A stretch of DNA of 64,000 nucleotides from Leucaena leucocephala (lineage: Eukaryota > Streptophyta > Magnoliopsida > Fabales > Fabaceae). Positions within the stretch are counted from its first letter, which is position 1; every line of letters starts with the position of its first letter. The translations under genes and the position numbers were made by a program. Below are positions 49,541 to 63,100 of this stretch, piece by piece. The DNA is taken from assembly GCA_037074615.1 (NCBI GenBank), contig CM073537.1, positions 18,681,989-18,745,988 on the forward strand. The letters run 5' to 3'. Under the pieces are notes generated by a model. That model did not search any database. It had not been told where the DNA came from and saw nothing but the letters and a program-made list of their open reading frames with translations.

Positions 49541-49616
49541 TTTGTGAGCTACAAGGGCATTATCGTCATTAAGGTGTCAAATATAGTCCACGCTAGGGAT
49601 TAGTCTTTAGATCAGG

Positions 49617-49623
49617 TATAAAA
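49617..49623 (+). promoter_or_regulatory. TATA box of eL29
   Basis: TATAAAA about 190 bp upstream of the ATG, ahead of the short leader exon. Confidence 0.6.
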
Positions 49624-49661
49624 GGTCATCTGTATCTCGTGTGTCAATCGTCCTTCTCTGA

Positions 49662-49670
49662 AAACCCTAG
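49662..49670 (+). promoter_or_regulatory. Telo box
   Basis: AAACCCTAG at the start of the predicted eL29 leader, the usual partner of site II elements in translation-related plant genes. Confidence 0.6.
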
Positions 49671-49808
49671 GCGAGCCGGACTTTCACCTCTCCTGTGTTG
49701 CGGTGCGTAATTTCGAATAACTCATTTAGCTACCATTTCCTGATCTTCGTGTTTGGTTTACCCGTTTTTTCAATCGAATGTTCATTTTTGTGTGTTTTGA
49801 TTGCAGAG

Positions 49809-50092
49809 ATGGCGAAGTCGAAGAACCACACAGCTCACAACCAGTCCTACAAGGCCCACAAGAATGGTATAAAGAAGCCGAAGAGGCACCGCCATACTTC
49901 CACCAAAGGGGTACAATTTTATTTATTTTGTAATCTCTCTCTTCTGATGATGTTTATTGTAGGAAATGCTGTGGTTTATTGATTTATTTGTGTGGGGAAT
50001 TATTGTAGATGGATCCCAAGTTTCTGAGGAACCAGAGGTATGCTAGGAAGCATAACAACAAGGCTGCTGAAGCGGCCACGGAGGAAGAGTAA
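49809..50092 (+). CDS. RPL29: 60S ribosomal protein eL29 (L29)
   Basis: Coding exons 49809-49910 and 50009-50092 give 61 aa, the normal plant length. The protein is a very basic component of the large ribosomal subunit: MAKSKNHTAHNQSYKAHKNG, then KKPKRHRHTS, then DPKFLRNQRYARKHNNK and an acidic tail ending in EEE. The codon before the splice is complete, and the second exon opens with ATG, an internal Met. A leader intron (about 49703-49806, donor CG|GTGCG, acceptor TTGCAG) ends two bases before the ATG, a common arrangement in ribosomal-protein genes. The promoter has TATA, telo box and site II motifs. Confidence 0.97.
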
Positions 50093-51702
50093 GCGAGCAC
50101 TCTGTCATGGAGCTACAAGTATTTTCCTTGATAGATTAGACTTGTTGTAGCGTGACATCATTTTTTTTAATCAATTTATCCTTTATTAGTATTATAGAAC
50201 TTACAAGTTTTCTCCAGTGTTTCGATCGATTCGAACAAACGGCACTAGCTTCGTAATGCAGCATTGTTGTTATCTTATATTTAAAACTCTTCAATAGATC
50301 ATCATTTTGATTTTCAAGGCGCTTGAGTTTTCTTTCGTTACTTGTGTTGGTTGTGTCTCGATCCGTGTTCATGTCCCCGGTTGAATCATCTCTATGCAAT
50401 CGCCTTGGCTTAAAAGTTACTTGTATTGTGCTTCATTGGACCTGTGATTATTCAGGAGCATGATGAATATATATCCTATGGGTTTTAGTAAACCTGGATT
50501 TGTATTATACCATTTACCTGAAAGAACTAGGTCCTCGTTTGTTACGCAAGAATTCTGATTGTGGAACCGGAATTGGAAATGGATTCTTGACCGAGCTTTA
50601 GATCTTGTCATACCAAACATTCTTATCTACATTTATCTTCCAATTCCAATTTCGATTCCTTCAAAAATGATTCAAGCATATTAATTTGACTCAAGGAAAA
50701 TTACTTCTAGCACGAGAGTGGTGAGCTCAGATAGGTTGTAACTTGTATTCTTTGTTAATTTTGTATGATTGATCTGTTCAAGGGGAGTGACACTGATTCA
50801 TGCGTAGTGTAGTCATTTGTCTTTAATATATTTACTCAAAATCTATTCTTGTCCCATTGTCTGTTGAGGGATAAATTCATTCTTTTGGTGATATAACAAC
50901 TGAATAAGCATAAGCTATGGGCTGGTAACCAAAAAAAAAAACATATGCCGGAGGACAGGATTGCCCGCATTATTCGGCAGCCTAACGATCTAGGGTAAGA
51001 TGCACAACGAAGAAACAACAAAACAAGTGTTGATTTTTTTGTTCTTTTTAACGTGACTTTCAGATGGCGAAAACACTTCTAAATTCTAATCTTAATCATT
51101 TTATTTGAACTAAATAGATGAAGTTTTACTTTCTTCAATTCTGACATTTCGTGACCTCAAACCCACAACCATGTTATAAAGTACAAACCACTCGACATAT
51201 GTAATTGATGTGTTTCAAGTGTTGAAATATTTATTAGTAAAAGACTGGACACTAGACCACAAATAAAATACATTAAAACTCTAATAAGAAATTTAATTTC
51301 CCTAGTAACATAAAACTACATTATTTCATATATCATCTCGCCAAATTTTAACATTAATAGATATTTTATTGGCTTCAAAATTGAAGTACCACAAAACATT
51401 AATAGGGAGCTATAAAGTCCTCCCGTGAAATGATGGCCGTAATTCAAGAGGAGAACAAGTTTCTAGAACGCGATACTAATGAACACAAGCAACTCCGACA
51501 GGCACTAAGAAAACTAAGAAAATTAAATATCAAAACAAATAATACATGGCGCTCATTCATACCCAAGCAGTTGGCTGATTCCCTCGAGTAGTTTTCTTCT
51601 TTTACAGGTCTGCTAATGTGCTCATGTCCTCTGTCTGAAGATGTGTAACATCTTGGAACTCCCTATCACAAGCAAATTTCTCCAAAATTTATACTCTGAA
51701 GA
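50093..51702. other. Convergent region between eL29 and LPD1, no gene recognised
   Basis: Holds the 3' UTR of eL29 and, on the other strand, that of LPD1. The remaining ORFs are short and match nothing known to me. Confidence 0.5.
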
Positions 51703-54700
51703 TTAGACTGCAACTGATTCACTTACTGGGCTAGAAACTTGTGCTTTGACCTGCCTCAGTAATTGAAGAGGGGGCGTATTAATGAACCCGGCAAAATAAT
51801 GTGTGTAAGTGCATTAGTGAAAGTGTATCATGTTGCGTGCATTTCAACTCTTCTTTATCTATATGCAAATAAAACTTTAATCAGATGTCACCCTCTCCTC
51901 AAATCAGTCAGGGAAATTTGAAAAGAAAATTCCTGGTGTGCTTTCAGAGGCACTGTACACCAGAGCCGTGTTTCATGAGGCATCAGATAATGAAGATTTC
52001 ATGTGTTTTGCAATGGTACCAGAGAGGAACTTTATCAAATCTCAAATTAGATAGAAAACTTTGAGGTGAAGCACGCCACTTATTTTGTTGACAACATTGG
52101 TCCATAAGAAAATTTAGTTAACACTAACATTCTCGATGCATCACCATGTGGCAAAGAAGAACAAGGGGGGCTAGATTAGCTATGCTGACCATCGTATAGA
52201 GAGAGGAAAATAGAAGGATCACCTTTGCAGATTTAAATAGCTCATCAAGCACCTCAGATAAAGTTGGATGAGCATGAACTGCGAATTTTATGTCCTGCAC
52301 TTTGCCACAATCAAGGTCAAGCATGTTTTACAGCAAAACTTTTATAGATATTAACAGTCGAGTTTATGAAAAGACATGAACAAAAATTAAAAACTCTGAA
52401 GATGAAATCAATAGCTCAATATCTCAACAGAGATGAACATGTACTTGTGCAACCATTGATGACTACATGTATATAATGGTGGTTAAGGAAAATTCACCTG
52501 AATGCGTGTCCCTAATGCGATTGCATTGGATGCTTCATGGATAAGATCTGCAGCGTGCAACCCAAATATGTGAACTCCTAGTATCTCTCCATTGTCAGGC
52601 CTGTATATCAACTGCATGAAAACAGTATAAATGACACTCAGCAATCCATGAGGCTGGGTTTTTGGCCAAAAGAATAACATCCACAGAGCTGGGTGGAAAT
52701 ATTAAAGATGCATCTCAAGGAAAATGATAACGATGTAGATCGAGTAAAGCAGGAATCTCAATTCCTGCAAGGGCAAATAACTTCCTTGTATCTTGACAGA
52801 AACTCCTTGGCAGAGAACTCATTAGCAGTATTTAATGTGAAAATAGTCTTCAAGAAAAAGGAATACAGAAACATAACCTTGGCAAGTCCCTCCGCTTCAT
52901 TTTCTGCTAGGGCCTTTGTGTTAGCTTTAAAACTTGTTTTGGTAACACTTACTTCAAATCCTCCTGTTTCACTTTTCTCCCTTGCTTGAGGCTGCAAATT
53001 TATATATTTGGTTATACCTCATTAGTTCATCTAATTGGAAGACAAGGAATTGAGCACAGATTTTATCATCTCATACATACAGGAAAAAGGGGCGGAACAG
53101 CTGAAGGGAGATGCAGAGAGTTACCAACCATACATGAGAAAGAGGACTAAATTGAGATTTATTGTTAAGAGTGACACGCATGTCCAAAATAAAAAGATTC
53201 AATGTATACCTCCGTCAATCCAACCATGCTGATTTCAGGATGAGTGAAACAAGCAGCTGGGATGCTTAAATGATTGAGAACATAATCTCTGCCAGTGACT
53301 TGTTCAACCACTGTAAGACAGTTATTTTATCAAGTGAAATGGGAGCAAAGACTCCACTGTTTGTAGCAAACCGCCTAGGCACTTACCTGAAATTCCTTGA
53401 GCACTGGCAGCATGAGCAAGCATCATCTTGCCATTTGCATCGCCAATACAATATAAATGAGGCACCTGTCATTCCCTATCTTGTTTCAGTAACCACAGGT
53501 CACAGCTGGACAAAAATTATTTCTAGATAAGATATTTGGAACAAACCAGATTTCCTGTTGCATCAATTACTCTCATGCGCTCATCCACAGGAACAAAGCC
53601 ACGCTGTGTCACAACATCAATCTGAAGGAACAAAGTCAACAAAATTGTTTAATCACTTCCTTCAGGGAAACTATTAAATTTTAAACATTGGAACTGGAAA
53701 GACGTACATTTTCCAAGCCAAGTCCTTGTGTGAATGGAGCCCTTCCAGTTGCTATTAGTGCAGCATCCACCTGCAGTGAACCAGCATTCGTAGCTTATAA
53801 CATATCCAAGAGTGATTAAATATGCAAACCGAAAAAACAGATATAAAATAAAGACTAGTCATCAATGTGAATTATAGATTTTAACTGTGGTGACACACTC
53901 ATAAAGCCAGACAAAACGTTAAAGGATTTTGGTTCACAATAACATGTTCAACAGGGATGCAGAAGCAACTAGTCTCTGAAGCAATGCATGACCAATTATA
54001 TGCCATTAGAAAAGGGGGGAAGGGGAAATGTGAATTATAGATTTTAACTGTGGTGCCACACTCATAAAGCCAGACAAAACGTTTAAGGATTTTGGTTCAC
54101 AATAACATGTTCAACAGGGATGCAGAAACAACTAGTCTCTGAAGCAGCGCATGACCAATTATATGCCATTAGAAAAGGGGGAAGGGGAAATGAAAGATGA
54201 AAAGGCATAACTTATTTATGCATCACCTGTTAGGATTGGCTTTAGAAAAATTAATTTCATTGACAATTAAATCAATCTGGGCAGTTTGTTTTTTATTTCT
54301 GGTAGAAAATTTAACAGTTCAAGACAAAGTGAGAAAATTAGTAACTGAAAGGAAAAGGCCATATCACCTCCAAAGTGTCCTTAGGTTCCTTGGTCTTTGC
54401 ATCAATGAGCTCAATCATAACTGGTTTCCCATCCCTTGCAGGAGTGATCTATAGAAAATACATGAGTGTGACGCATTAAAATAGCCACCCAACAAAAATT
54501 CAATCAAGCAATTACAATTTGTAGTCAGTTACCTTGGAGGCAAAAACTCCAGTATGATAGTCAATATTTCGGGAATTTATCAGAACCCTTTGAGCCAACT
54601 TGCTAATTTCAGGATCAAATCCAGGCATAAGTTGATCTAAGGCTTCAACGAAAGTAACCTGCAGAGAACATAATTGCTAACTAAACAACTTGTACAATTA

Positions 54701-57034
54701 ATAAATTAAATAACTGCCAACTCTAGCACTAATAAGAAGTATAGCGAAGTATTTGATTTTACATAGATTTTTTGGGTCCTATAAATACTCCTAGGTTCAG
54801 CTATCTGGAATTTTTACTTACTCCAGAAGGAAGAGTAACGTAGAATAAATAGAGTAATAAAAGAAGATCTACCTCACTTCCAAGAGCTGTATAGACATCA
54901 CTGAATTCAAGGCCAATGTAACCACTTCCTACAATTGCTATCCAATCAGGAACAGATTCCAGTTTGAGCGCATGATCACTGGTAATCACAGTCTTCCCTG
55001 CAGGTAATTACTAAGTAAATACTCTTAAAAAGCAACCATAGAGTCATTATTCGTTAACTCGTACATTGGAAAAGAAGAAACCAGAAAATGGAAGAGGAGA
55101 GATATGAGATCAGAATTTCAAGGGAAGAGTATATACTAGTTGTAGATTAGAGTGATGATAAAGGTTGCTCAAGATGGACACAGAGCACAACAACAAGCTC
55201 TATTTCACTAGGCATGGATCACACTACAGAAATGTGCTTTATCAACAAAGTTGGAAAATCTGATGCTATATTAACCAACTCTGATTTACCATTGCAAGAT
55301 GGCTGTACTTATCCATAGCACTATTATTGAAATCAATGCAGACTTGACAAGTCCGGTAATAGACAGTATGTCTTATTATCTTATAGCTGAATGACAAGCC
55401 TGCTAAATCCTAAGTCAGCAGAATTGTGTATAGTTAAAAAGAACAAGGAAAATAACATTACAACATTGTGATGAGAAAAAGATAAATTAGTACCATCAAC
55501 TTCAATGCCTTTGGGAACGAAAGGAACAGAACCAGTTGCAATGATTATATCTTTTGCAGTTACTATGTTGTTTGAAGAACCAACTTGCACCTTTTGAGGA
55601 CCCTGCATGGATTCATAAATAAGGTGGTAAACAAAAATGTACTCGGTCAGTTTTTGCAGCCTCATGATTTAAGGTCAACGGCCAATCCTTTGCTAATGAG
55701 GACGTGTCTGATCTTTCCAAGTTGATCACAACAGAAATGGCAGACCACTCATAACACAATATATCACTTACCAAAATTGTTCCGAAACCTGTGAGTATGT
55801 CTACTCCAAGTGCCTTTAATGAATTGGTCAAATTACTACGGATTTTTGAAGCAAGGTTATTAGCATGATCAGCTACTCCCTGCCTGTCATACCCAGCAGC
55901 AGAAACCTGAAATAAATAAATGCCAGCAAAACAATTGATGGTGAAACCGATATCACTTAATCGCACTACAACACAATCATAGCTTCAAATTTAGCAAAAC
56001 ATGATTATATATTGTTTTTACCTGTAAGCCCAAGGATTTCATATGATGCTCACTTTGTAGTTCACGCATTCGTCCACTAACTGCCAAAAGAGCTTTAGAA
56101 GGGACACAGCCTCTGTTTACACATGTTCCTCCTACAACATCTCCCTCAATAATAGCCGTTTTCAAACCCTGTAGCCACCATGTTATTTCAATTTCTCTTG
56201 CATAGTTTACTTGAGCTGAGCTTATTAGTTACAACAAAACAGTGACAAGATAGCCGTTCTTATGAAAGCATTCATATGCAAGCTGCTTTCACATTTACTT
56301 CTCCATCAAAATTGGTATCTCGGTGAATAAAAGCAACTTAAGCAACAAAATAACGGTTTTACTTTGTTTGGGAAGATTCTTTTATGTGAGCTTATGTAAT
56401 CGACGAAAGTGAAATCAGTTAATGAGTCATAATTAGGCAAGTAAGCCTAATGAGAGGAAAGATTTAAAACAGCTACGTAATCTAGCTGAATTTTTCAGTT
56501 CAACACAAATCAGCTTTTGAATAGATGTAGGCACCGAAGCAGGTTGCCTTCTTTATCAAAGACGCTCCTTTTTTTTTTATTTATACCAATCTGAGTAGAG
56601 ATCTGAGACGTGAATGTAGTTTTATAATTGCAAGTTCTACTGAACTCGGAACTAAGAACAACCCCATTTCAGCATCAACCGAATCAATCCGTTCATGTTA
56701 CCTTCTCGACAGCATGAAGCGCCGCCCCGTGGCCTCCAACGCCAGCCCCAATAATCAACAAATCGTAATCGAACGACTTAGGAGGGGCCCCATTGTCGGA
56801 CAACGTAGCCGCTACTTTCTTGAAGTGCATGCGGCTAGGGAGCTGCACTCTACGATTGGCATCACTGAGCTTGAGAGAGTTGAATCCTAAAGCCTCGCGC
56901 CTTAAACCGCAGAAACGTAAATTCAAAAGCCTACCATTATCACTGAGCGCGAAACACTGAGAATAATGGTGTGATCTGGAAATGGTGGGAGCAGCGGAGC
57001 TGTGAGAGAAGGAGAGAGATAGGGAGGACTGCAT
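51703..57034 (-). CDS. LPD1: Plastidial dihydrolipoyl dehydrogenase (E3 of plastid pyruvate dehydrogenase)
   Basis: Fifteen coding exons: 57034-56702, 56168-56022, 55906-55772, 55602-55494, 54997-54873, 54658-54533, 54448-54368, 53770-53708, 53621-53547, 53465-53387, 53310-53210, 52991-52878, 52611-52498, 52294-52223, 51750-51703. They total 1722 nt, 573 aa, close to Arabidopsis LPD1. The flavoenzyme reoxidises dihydrolipoamide for plastid acetyl-CoA supply to fatty-acid synthesis. The first 75 or so residues are a Ser-rich chloroplast transit peptide. Then come the FAD site LLIIGAGVGGHGAAL, the redox-active disulfide GGTCVNRGCVPSK, the second nucleotide fold AIVGSGYIGLEF, the FAD-binding YCIGDANGKMMLAHAA, and the catalytic HAHPTLSE. 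The final 15-codon exon (ending SPVSESVAV) is the least certain border. All introns are GT-AG. Confidence 0.96.
53865..54190. repeat. 163-bp tandem duplication in an LPD1 intron
   Basis: Two near-identical units start at 53865 and 54028, with only a few differences (for example GTGACAC and GTGCCAC). They lie wholly inside the intron between exons 7 and 8. Confidence 0.92.
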
Positions 57035-57209
57035 TTTGGAGAAAGGAAGAGAGGGATAGTAATGGAAATGGCGAAGGGGAGAGAGTGATTTGAGAGAAGA
57101 TATCGAAGAAAAGTGGAGGGTTTTGAAGAGAGGAAGGAAAAACCTCGATAAGTCCGTTGGGAGTTAGGAGAGAAGAGGGCGGATTTATCAAAGATCGGCG
57201 GATAAACCA

Positions 57210-59920
57210 CTTTTGTTAGCCTTGCACTCTGCGTTGGCTCTCTCTTGCTTTTGTTCTGTTAATTGTTCGAATCCATTCACGAATTACGTAAGTACATAGT
57301 AACTGAAAATTTTCCTCCCCTTGTTTTAATTTTCCTTGCTGTTTTTTTTCCTTACAAGATGGAGTCTGATGGATTTGCAAAGAGCAACGATCACTCGCGC
57401 GAAAAATATCATCAGTAAATTTGCGGTTGATATATATAATAAAGTGTAAAGTATTTTTCTATTTTTTTTAGGAGGAACCTTCCCTTACAATATTTTTTAA
57501 GAATAATTTTAACATTAATATTAACTCATAAATAATCTTTTAAGTGAAAATGAATCTAACCGTTGATCAAAAAAGTAAATCCATAATCTATACGTATCTT
57601 TTTAGTAACAATTTTAAGACGTTAAACGTACTAACAAAATAATTTATAATATTATATATATAAAAATATTTTAGGGTACTAAATAAATTTAAAAAAAATA
57701 TACCTATAATATAATATATAATACATTTTTAGTTGGTTTTTTATTTAGTAGGTGAATGTGTACTCTTTTGAGTTTTAAGACACAAATATTTTTTACTTTT
57801 TTTAAGTATATTTTTAAATTTTAAATTTATATTCTCAATGCCTCAATTAATAATTTAAAAATAAAAAATCCCCGTCACTCTAATAGTATGAATCGAGCAC
57901 GAGATCTCAAATGTAAACGTTAATAAATTTTAAAATAAGTGCATATCATCATTTTTTTACGTTTAAATTTATCAATTTGTACTATCTATTTACTGTAAAA
58001 AAATTTAGTAATTTTTTTTAATCTCATAGTAATTTTCACAGCTATTACCCTCCTTCCCATCTTACGGACTCTCCCCGTGGAGCTGACAATAATGAAGACG
58101 CCGTTTTGACCAGAACTATGAGAGGGCAAATCATATATAGGGTACACAAACCCAGTGAGTTATAGATGTATGGAGATAATAAAGTTAAATTTAAAATAAT
58201 TATCAATCTAAAGTATATTTAATGACTTGATTATTATTTATTGATATGTGAGAATTAGTTAAAATAAAATTATAATAAAAGCTATAATGATAAAAAAGTT
58301 CAATGACAAATGATTGAGCAGATTTATAGAAGAAGTTTTTTTTTAATTTATTTATTATCTTAAGAAAGAAGAGCCTTTCATGCTCTCCATGCATGATTGC
58401 ATGAGTGTTCTCTTTCTCTGTCCACCACCCGCCGCTAATATAAAAATTAGTTTGAATTAAAATTATTTTTTAAATATAATATATCAATTTATTTTATTAT
58501 ATATATTATTCTTTAAATTAATTTATATAATTTATAAGTTATTTTATAATCCATTGTTATAAAGGACATGCTAAGAATATTATATTTAATTATTTTACAC
58601 AACTATTTAAATTTATTTAAATTGAGTAATTATTTCTTATATTAAAAACTAAATTATAAAATAATAATTATATTAAGATAAAGTAACAACCAAACAAGTG
58701 TAATACAAAATGGTATTTGCAGGTAACGAAATCATAATACTCAGCACTCCCTCATCTTTTTTATAAGAGATTTTTAAATAATTTATATATACTAATAAAA
58801 ATAGTTAAAAATATTAAATTTATTATTAAATTTAAGTGATTTTTAATATTACTCTTATTAACTACATTAAACTCAAATATCATATTAATTTATATTTTTT
58901 CACTAGTTTTATTGAACATGGATATATACAAAAAAATATTACATGCCAAATAAAACTATTAAAATATTTTATATAAAGAATAAAGAATTTCTTCTAAAGG
59001 AGTTATCATAAGGATTTTTATTCTTACTATTCATGAGTATGACCTCTCAATGTTTTTATATGTTCCAAAGAGGGATAAATCCCCATGCTTTGTCCAAATT
59101 TTAATGTAGCTCCTTAGTTGGTCCAAATTAGCCTGATTTGACACCAAATTGAGCTAGTTTTGTTGGACCAAATTTATTTCACAGTTTTTTTAATAAATTT
59201 TTTTACCCATGTAATTGTACTCATATTATTAAAGTATTGAAAATAACAAAACAAAAATTCATTATTTTTTTGAAAGGAAATTGCATTTTCTTCATTAATT
59301 ATAAATATAAATATCGGAATTAAAGAAAGTGTATTTAAAGTTATAACCATTTTTGTTGTTCATAAAATCACGTTCACAATTTGTTCAGCCCTGGGGAACC
59401 ATAAAGTAACTGTTAGGCTGAATTTTCTTGAAGCTGTGCACTGCCATCGTACGGAGTCTGCCAATGGAATCAATCCACGATGAGGATAGCTGCTTTTCGT
59501 TGACTATAAAAGGCATTTCGCATTTGCCATGAACCACGCAGCTACGCTAACGTAACGGCCCCTGCCCTGTTTCTGGTTCTTATGGTGTTACGTCCCCACA
59601 AGCGTGTTACGGATGGCGTCCAATTTATTCCGTCACAGTAAGTGACCCTCATCACCACGTGTAATATTCCTCATAAACAAATCACACGAAAACAAAACAT
59701 TATTTAGGGTGTGTGCGCGCACTGCCTCCTTCAAATCCCAGGGGAGCGGGACCCGCAAGAAAGAAGCGCGCCCGTTAAAATGCGGGCACTAACTACAATG
59801 GCGTCTTCGTGATTTCTTCAAACATCAGGGGTATATTGGAGATCCCGTCTCAGCAATACTCGCTTAATAGTTTTCTACTTCTCTTTGGCTTAATCGAAGG
59901 TCGGGGAGACACACCAGCGC
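57210..59920. other. Intergenic region between divergent LPD1 and PP4R3
   Basis: AT-rich and gene-free to about 59340. The last 500 bp is less AT-rich and promoter-like. No repeat element with clear ends was found. Confidence 0.5.
59656..59661. promoter_or_regulatory. G-box in the PP4R3 promoter region
   Basis: CACGTG, the bZIP/bHLH core site, about 510 bp upstream of the PP4R3 start codon. Functional use is unproven. Confidence 0.35.
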
Positions 59921-60014
59921 AGAGAGAGAATATTAAAGAGGAGAGAGAGACAGACGGGGGGAGAGAGAGAGAATAGAGAAGGGGTGAGAATCGTGAGTTC
60001 GCGCTGCTACGTCA

Positions 60015-60038
60015 ATGGCGGTTAGGGTTTCCTGTTGA
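60015..60038 (+). promoter_or_regulatory. Upstream ORF in the PP4R3 leader
   Basis: A short frame reading MAVRVSC and then stop lies in the likely 5' UTR, 130 bp before the main ATG. It could lower translation of the main frame. It assumes transcription starts before 60015, as the GA-rich leader (59925-59990) suggests. Confidence 0.4.
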
Positions 60039-60170
60039 TCCCCCGAAACTTAATTTCCTTGTCGTAGTACTTTTCTCTCATTCACCTTCTCAAAACCCTA
60101 ATTTGAAGCCCCCAATATTCAGTATCTCCGCGTTTGCTTTCAATTTTGAATTACACACCAAGGAGCAGTG

Positions 60171-63100
60171 ATGGGCGCGCCAGAGAAATCACGGGCTAAC
60201 AATAATTCGATGCAGGCAAGTGACTAAAGTCTTGACTTTCCCCCTAGTTGTAGTCATTGCAGATATTTGCTTTTCGATGCTGTTTGAAGATTGAAGTTTG
60301 TCCTTGCGTCTACCCGTATTTATACCTTAATCAGCTGATGTGGTATTATACTCAGTAATTAATTGAATGGTGGTGGAGTGGGAAACATTTGATAGAGTCA
60401 AGAGTTACTATTTGTGTTTCGTTTGGACTGGTTCCTTAGCTATCAGTTCGGTTTTCTTAAATATCCCCTAAAATTACTGGCTTTAGCTAATCCATTCTTC
60501 AGTTGGTATTTTAACATGATAGCAGAGAAGTAGTGTTATAGGCCGCTACACTTGCTTTAGCTAATCCATTCTTCAGTGTAGTCACGCTATTTGTGCTGGC
60601 TTCTCTTCAAATATGCTTATAGAGCTTCTTCGTAGATGCATTATGGCTCAAGAGAGCACGTGCTTTTCCATATAGGGCCTTTCTGAAAAAGATCTTATTT
60701 TATAAGCATTAATTTTTAAAGATAAGCCAAACAGGGTTGAGATGGAATGTTCAGTAGAGAGTGATATCTATTGCATCTTTTAAACATGGTTGCCTAGGAC
60801 TAGAATGTTGGACTATTAAAAAGTGAGATGAGAGTAAAGTGAAGGAAAGATCAAGACTCAGTTACAAATTGGCGCTTGTCCAGAAACATAGGTTAGTAAA
60901 AGGAAGGATAAGATTATGTAATTGTAACACTCACTTGTTAGGATTAATGGCGCATTAGTGGAATTGTATTGCATTTATAGTTACAGTAAGACCTTTTAAG
61001 GGTAAAATGGCGAATTCAAATGATAAACATATGCTTCTTGGGACTTTGAGAAGTTTGTTGAGTGTAAATTGATAATGATAATCCTGATGTTCAGCCCATG
61101 GTTATAAACTAATCATCCTAGACAGTTGTGCAGCTGCCTATTTTCTTATAATTTCTTTTTATATTTCCTTCATATTGTTTCTTATGGTTCACTCCGTTGT
61201 GTAGGCAAAGTGCACATTAGTTGTATAATCCAAAATAACAGTTATGCACTGTTAAATGACTCGTCTATATCAAAAGCCTAACTCATACTACCTCCATCAA
61301 TCATCCAAAGTAACAGTTTATTGAGTATTAAATATGTTCAATAAAATTTAAAAATTTGATGTCATGAACTTGTTCAAAAGTTTTAGAGAGGAGGTGGGAG
61401 AATGCTAGTATCCTCAACTGTCATTCTTGCCTTCTTGGTGTTGAAAGTTCGAGTGGATGATGAGCTAATTGGACTGGATGGTTAGTCAGTACTCAACAGT
61501 CTATATAAATGCACATATGCAAAAATTCAAGTTTGTTCCTATGAATTTACTTCCACACTCGTGGCATTTCATATCACTGGGAAATTTAAGCCTGCAAGAA
61601 AATTGGCTACTTAATGATCACAACCTGAGAAAGAAAAATGAACTGGGTTTATTTATCTTATATTTATTTCTTCCTATCCAGCTGTCAATCGTGTTTCATT
61701 TCAGTTCTTTTTATAGCTTAGTGAGTTGCGAAAATAGAGGCACCATAAGGAAAACTTGTGTGCGAGTTTAATGAGAGGAACTTTTTGAGCAGCCAGATAG
61801 GCCTTGGTTTTGAAGCAAGCAATTTAAATCTTTTCTGACTTAGTTCTGTATCATAGTTGGTTTTGACTTTAGTTTCATTTGGCGCACCTTTTAACTGCAG
61901 TTCTCCTTCCATCATTTTAGTCTTGGTAACTTGCTTATCATATCATAAAAAAGTATTGACTATTGGGGGCATTCTTGTTGGGGTTTCGCAAAGTGATTAC
62001 ATTCTGTCTTAGTAGCTGCTGCTGCTTGCTTTACTTTGCTGCCATCTCTCCCTTTTGTTAAAATTTCAAGAAAAGAGTATGAAAAAGGCAAAAGGATGGC
62101 CTAGCATATGCATCATAATCTTTATTTTGGTCTTGCAAATAGTTGATTTTAGTGGAAGTAATCAGGTGGGCTACTTTAGCTTCTTGTTCGGTGATCATAT
62201 TTTGTGTATTTATTTATCTTTTGTTAAAGTTTAAACATTTGGAAATTCTTCATGGAATCATGATGTCATCTTGATTATTGAGGGGCCTACGTGACTTGTC
62301 TTCTTTTGACCTTAATATTTTTTATACTTAGACTTTGTTTTTGTTGGTTTCAGCGTGTCAAGGTCTACCGGTTGAATGATGATGGAAAATGGGATGACCA
62401 GGGTACTGGGCATGTCACTGTTGATTATTTGGAGGTTTGTCTATCTTGTTAAAAAGCATTTCATTTGAGACTAAAATGCTTATTATGTTTGTTTATGTTG
62501 TATTTTGTTTGTGGATTTTTTTTTTGGGGGGGTATGCATGGGCAAGACCTCTGTTTTATGTCTTTCTGATCTTGAACTATAATAATTGTATTTATTTTAA
62601 TAGCGTCACTAGTGTTGATTATTGGGAGGTTTGTAAAATTTTGTCAATAAGGCATTCCACTCAAGATTAATTTGCTTATTACATATGTTCACGCTTCTTC
62701 TTCTTGTTTTCTTTTTGGCGGGCGGTGGAGCATGAATCATGCATGTGCTTAACACTGTTTATTGTCTGCCTGTTTCGGGTGTTACCACTTTGACTCTGAA
62801 TCATAATTGTATCTTTTTTCATGTTAAATTCTTGTCGAGGGTGGTGAATGTCCTAGTTTAACTGGTGGTCTGATAAAACTTTATTTTTGGGTTGGTGTGC
62901 TAAGCACTGTCCTTCAAATAGTTTTTTACTATTAATCCCTTCCTTCCAATAAAACAGAAAGCTGTACTATTTAGAGAAAGTGATGCAGAAAGATAATGGG
63001 AAAGAGAGAGATAGTAGAGAGAGAGAAGGAAGAGAGACAGAAGGGAAGTAGAAACAGGGAGGAAAAGAGAGTTGAGAGAAAAACTAGAATTCACTTCATT

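Noticed and set aside
50940..51010. Short frame reading MPEDRIARIIRQPNDLG and then stop
   Set aside because: Only 17 codons, no neighbours or splice sites to extend it, and no known family.
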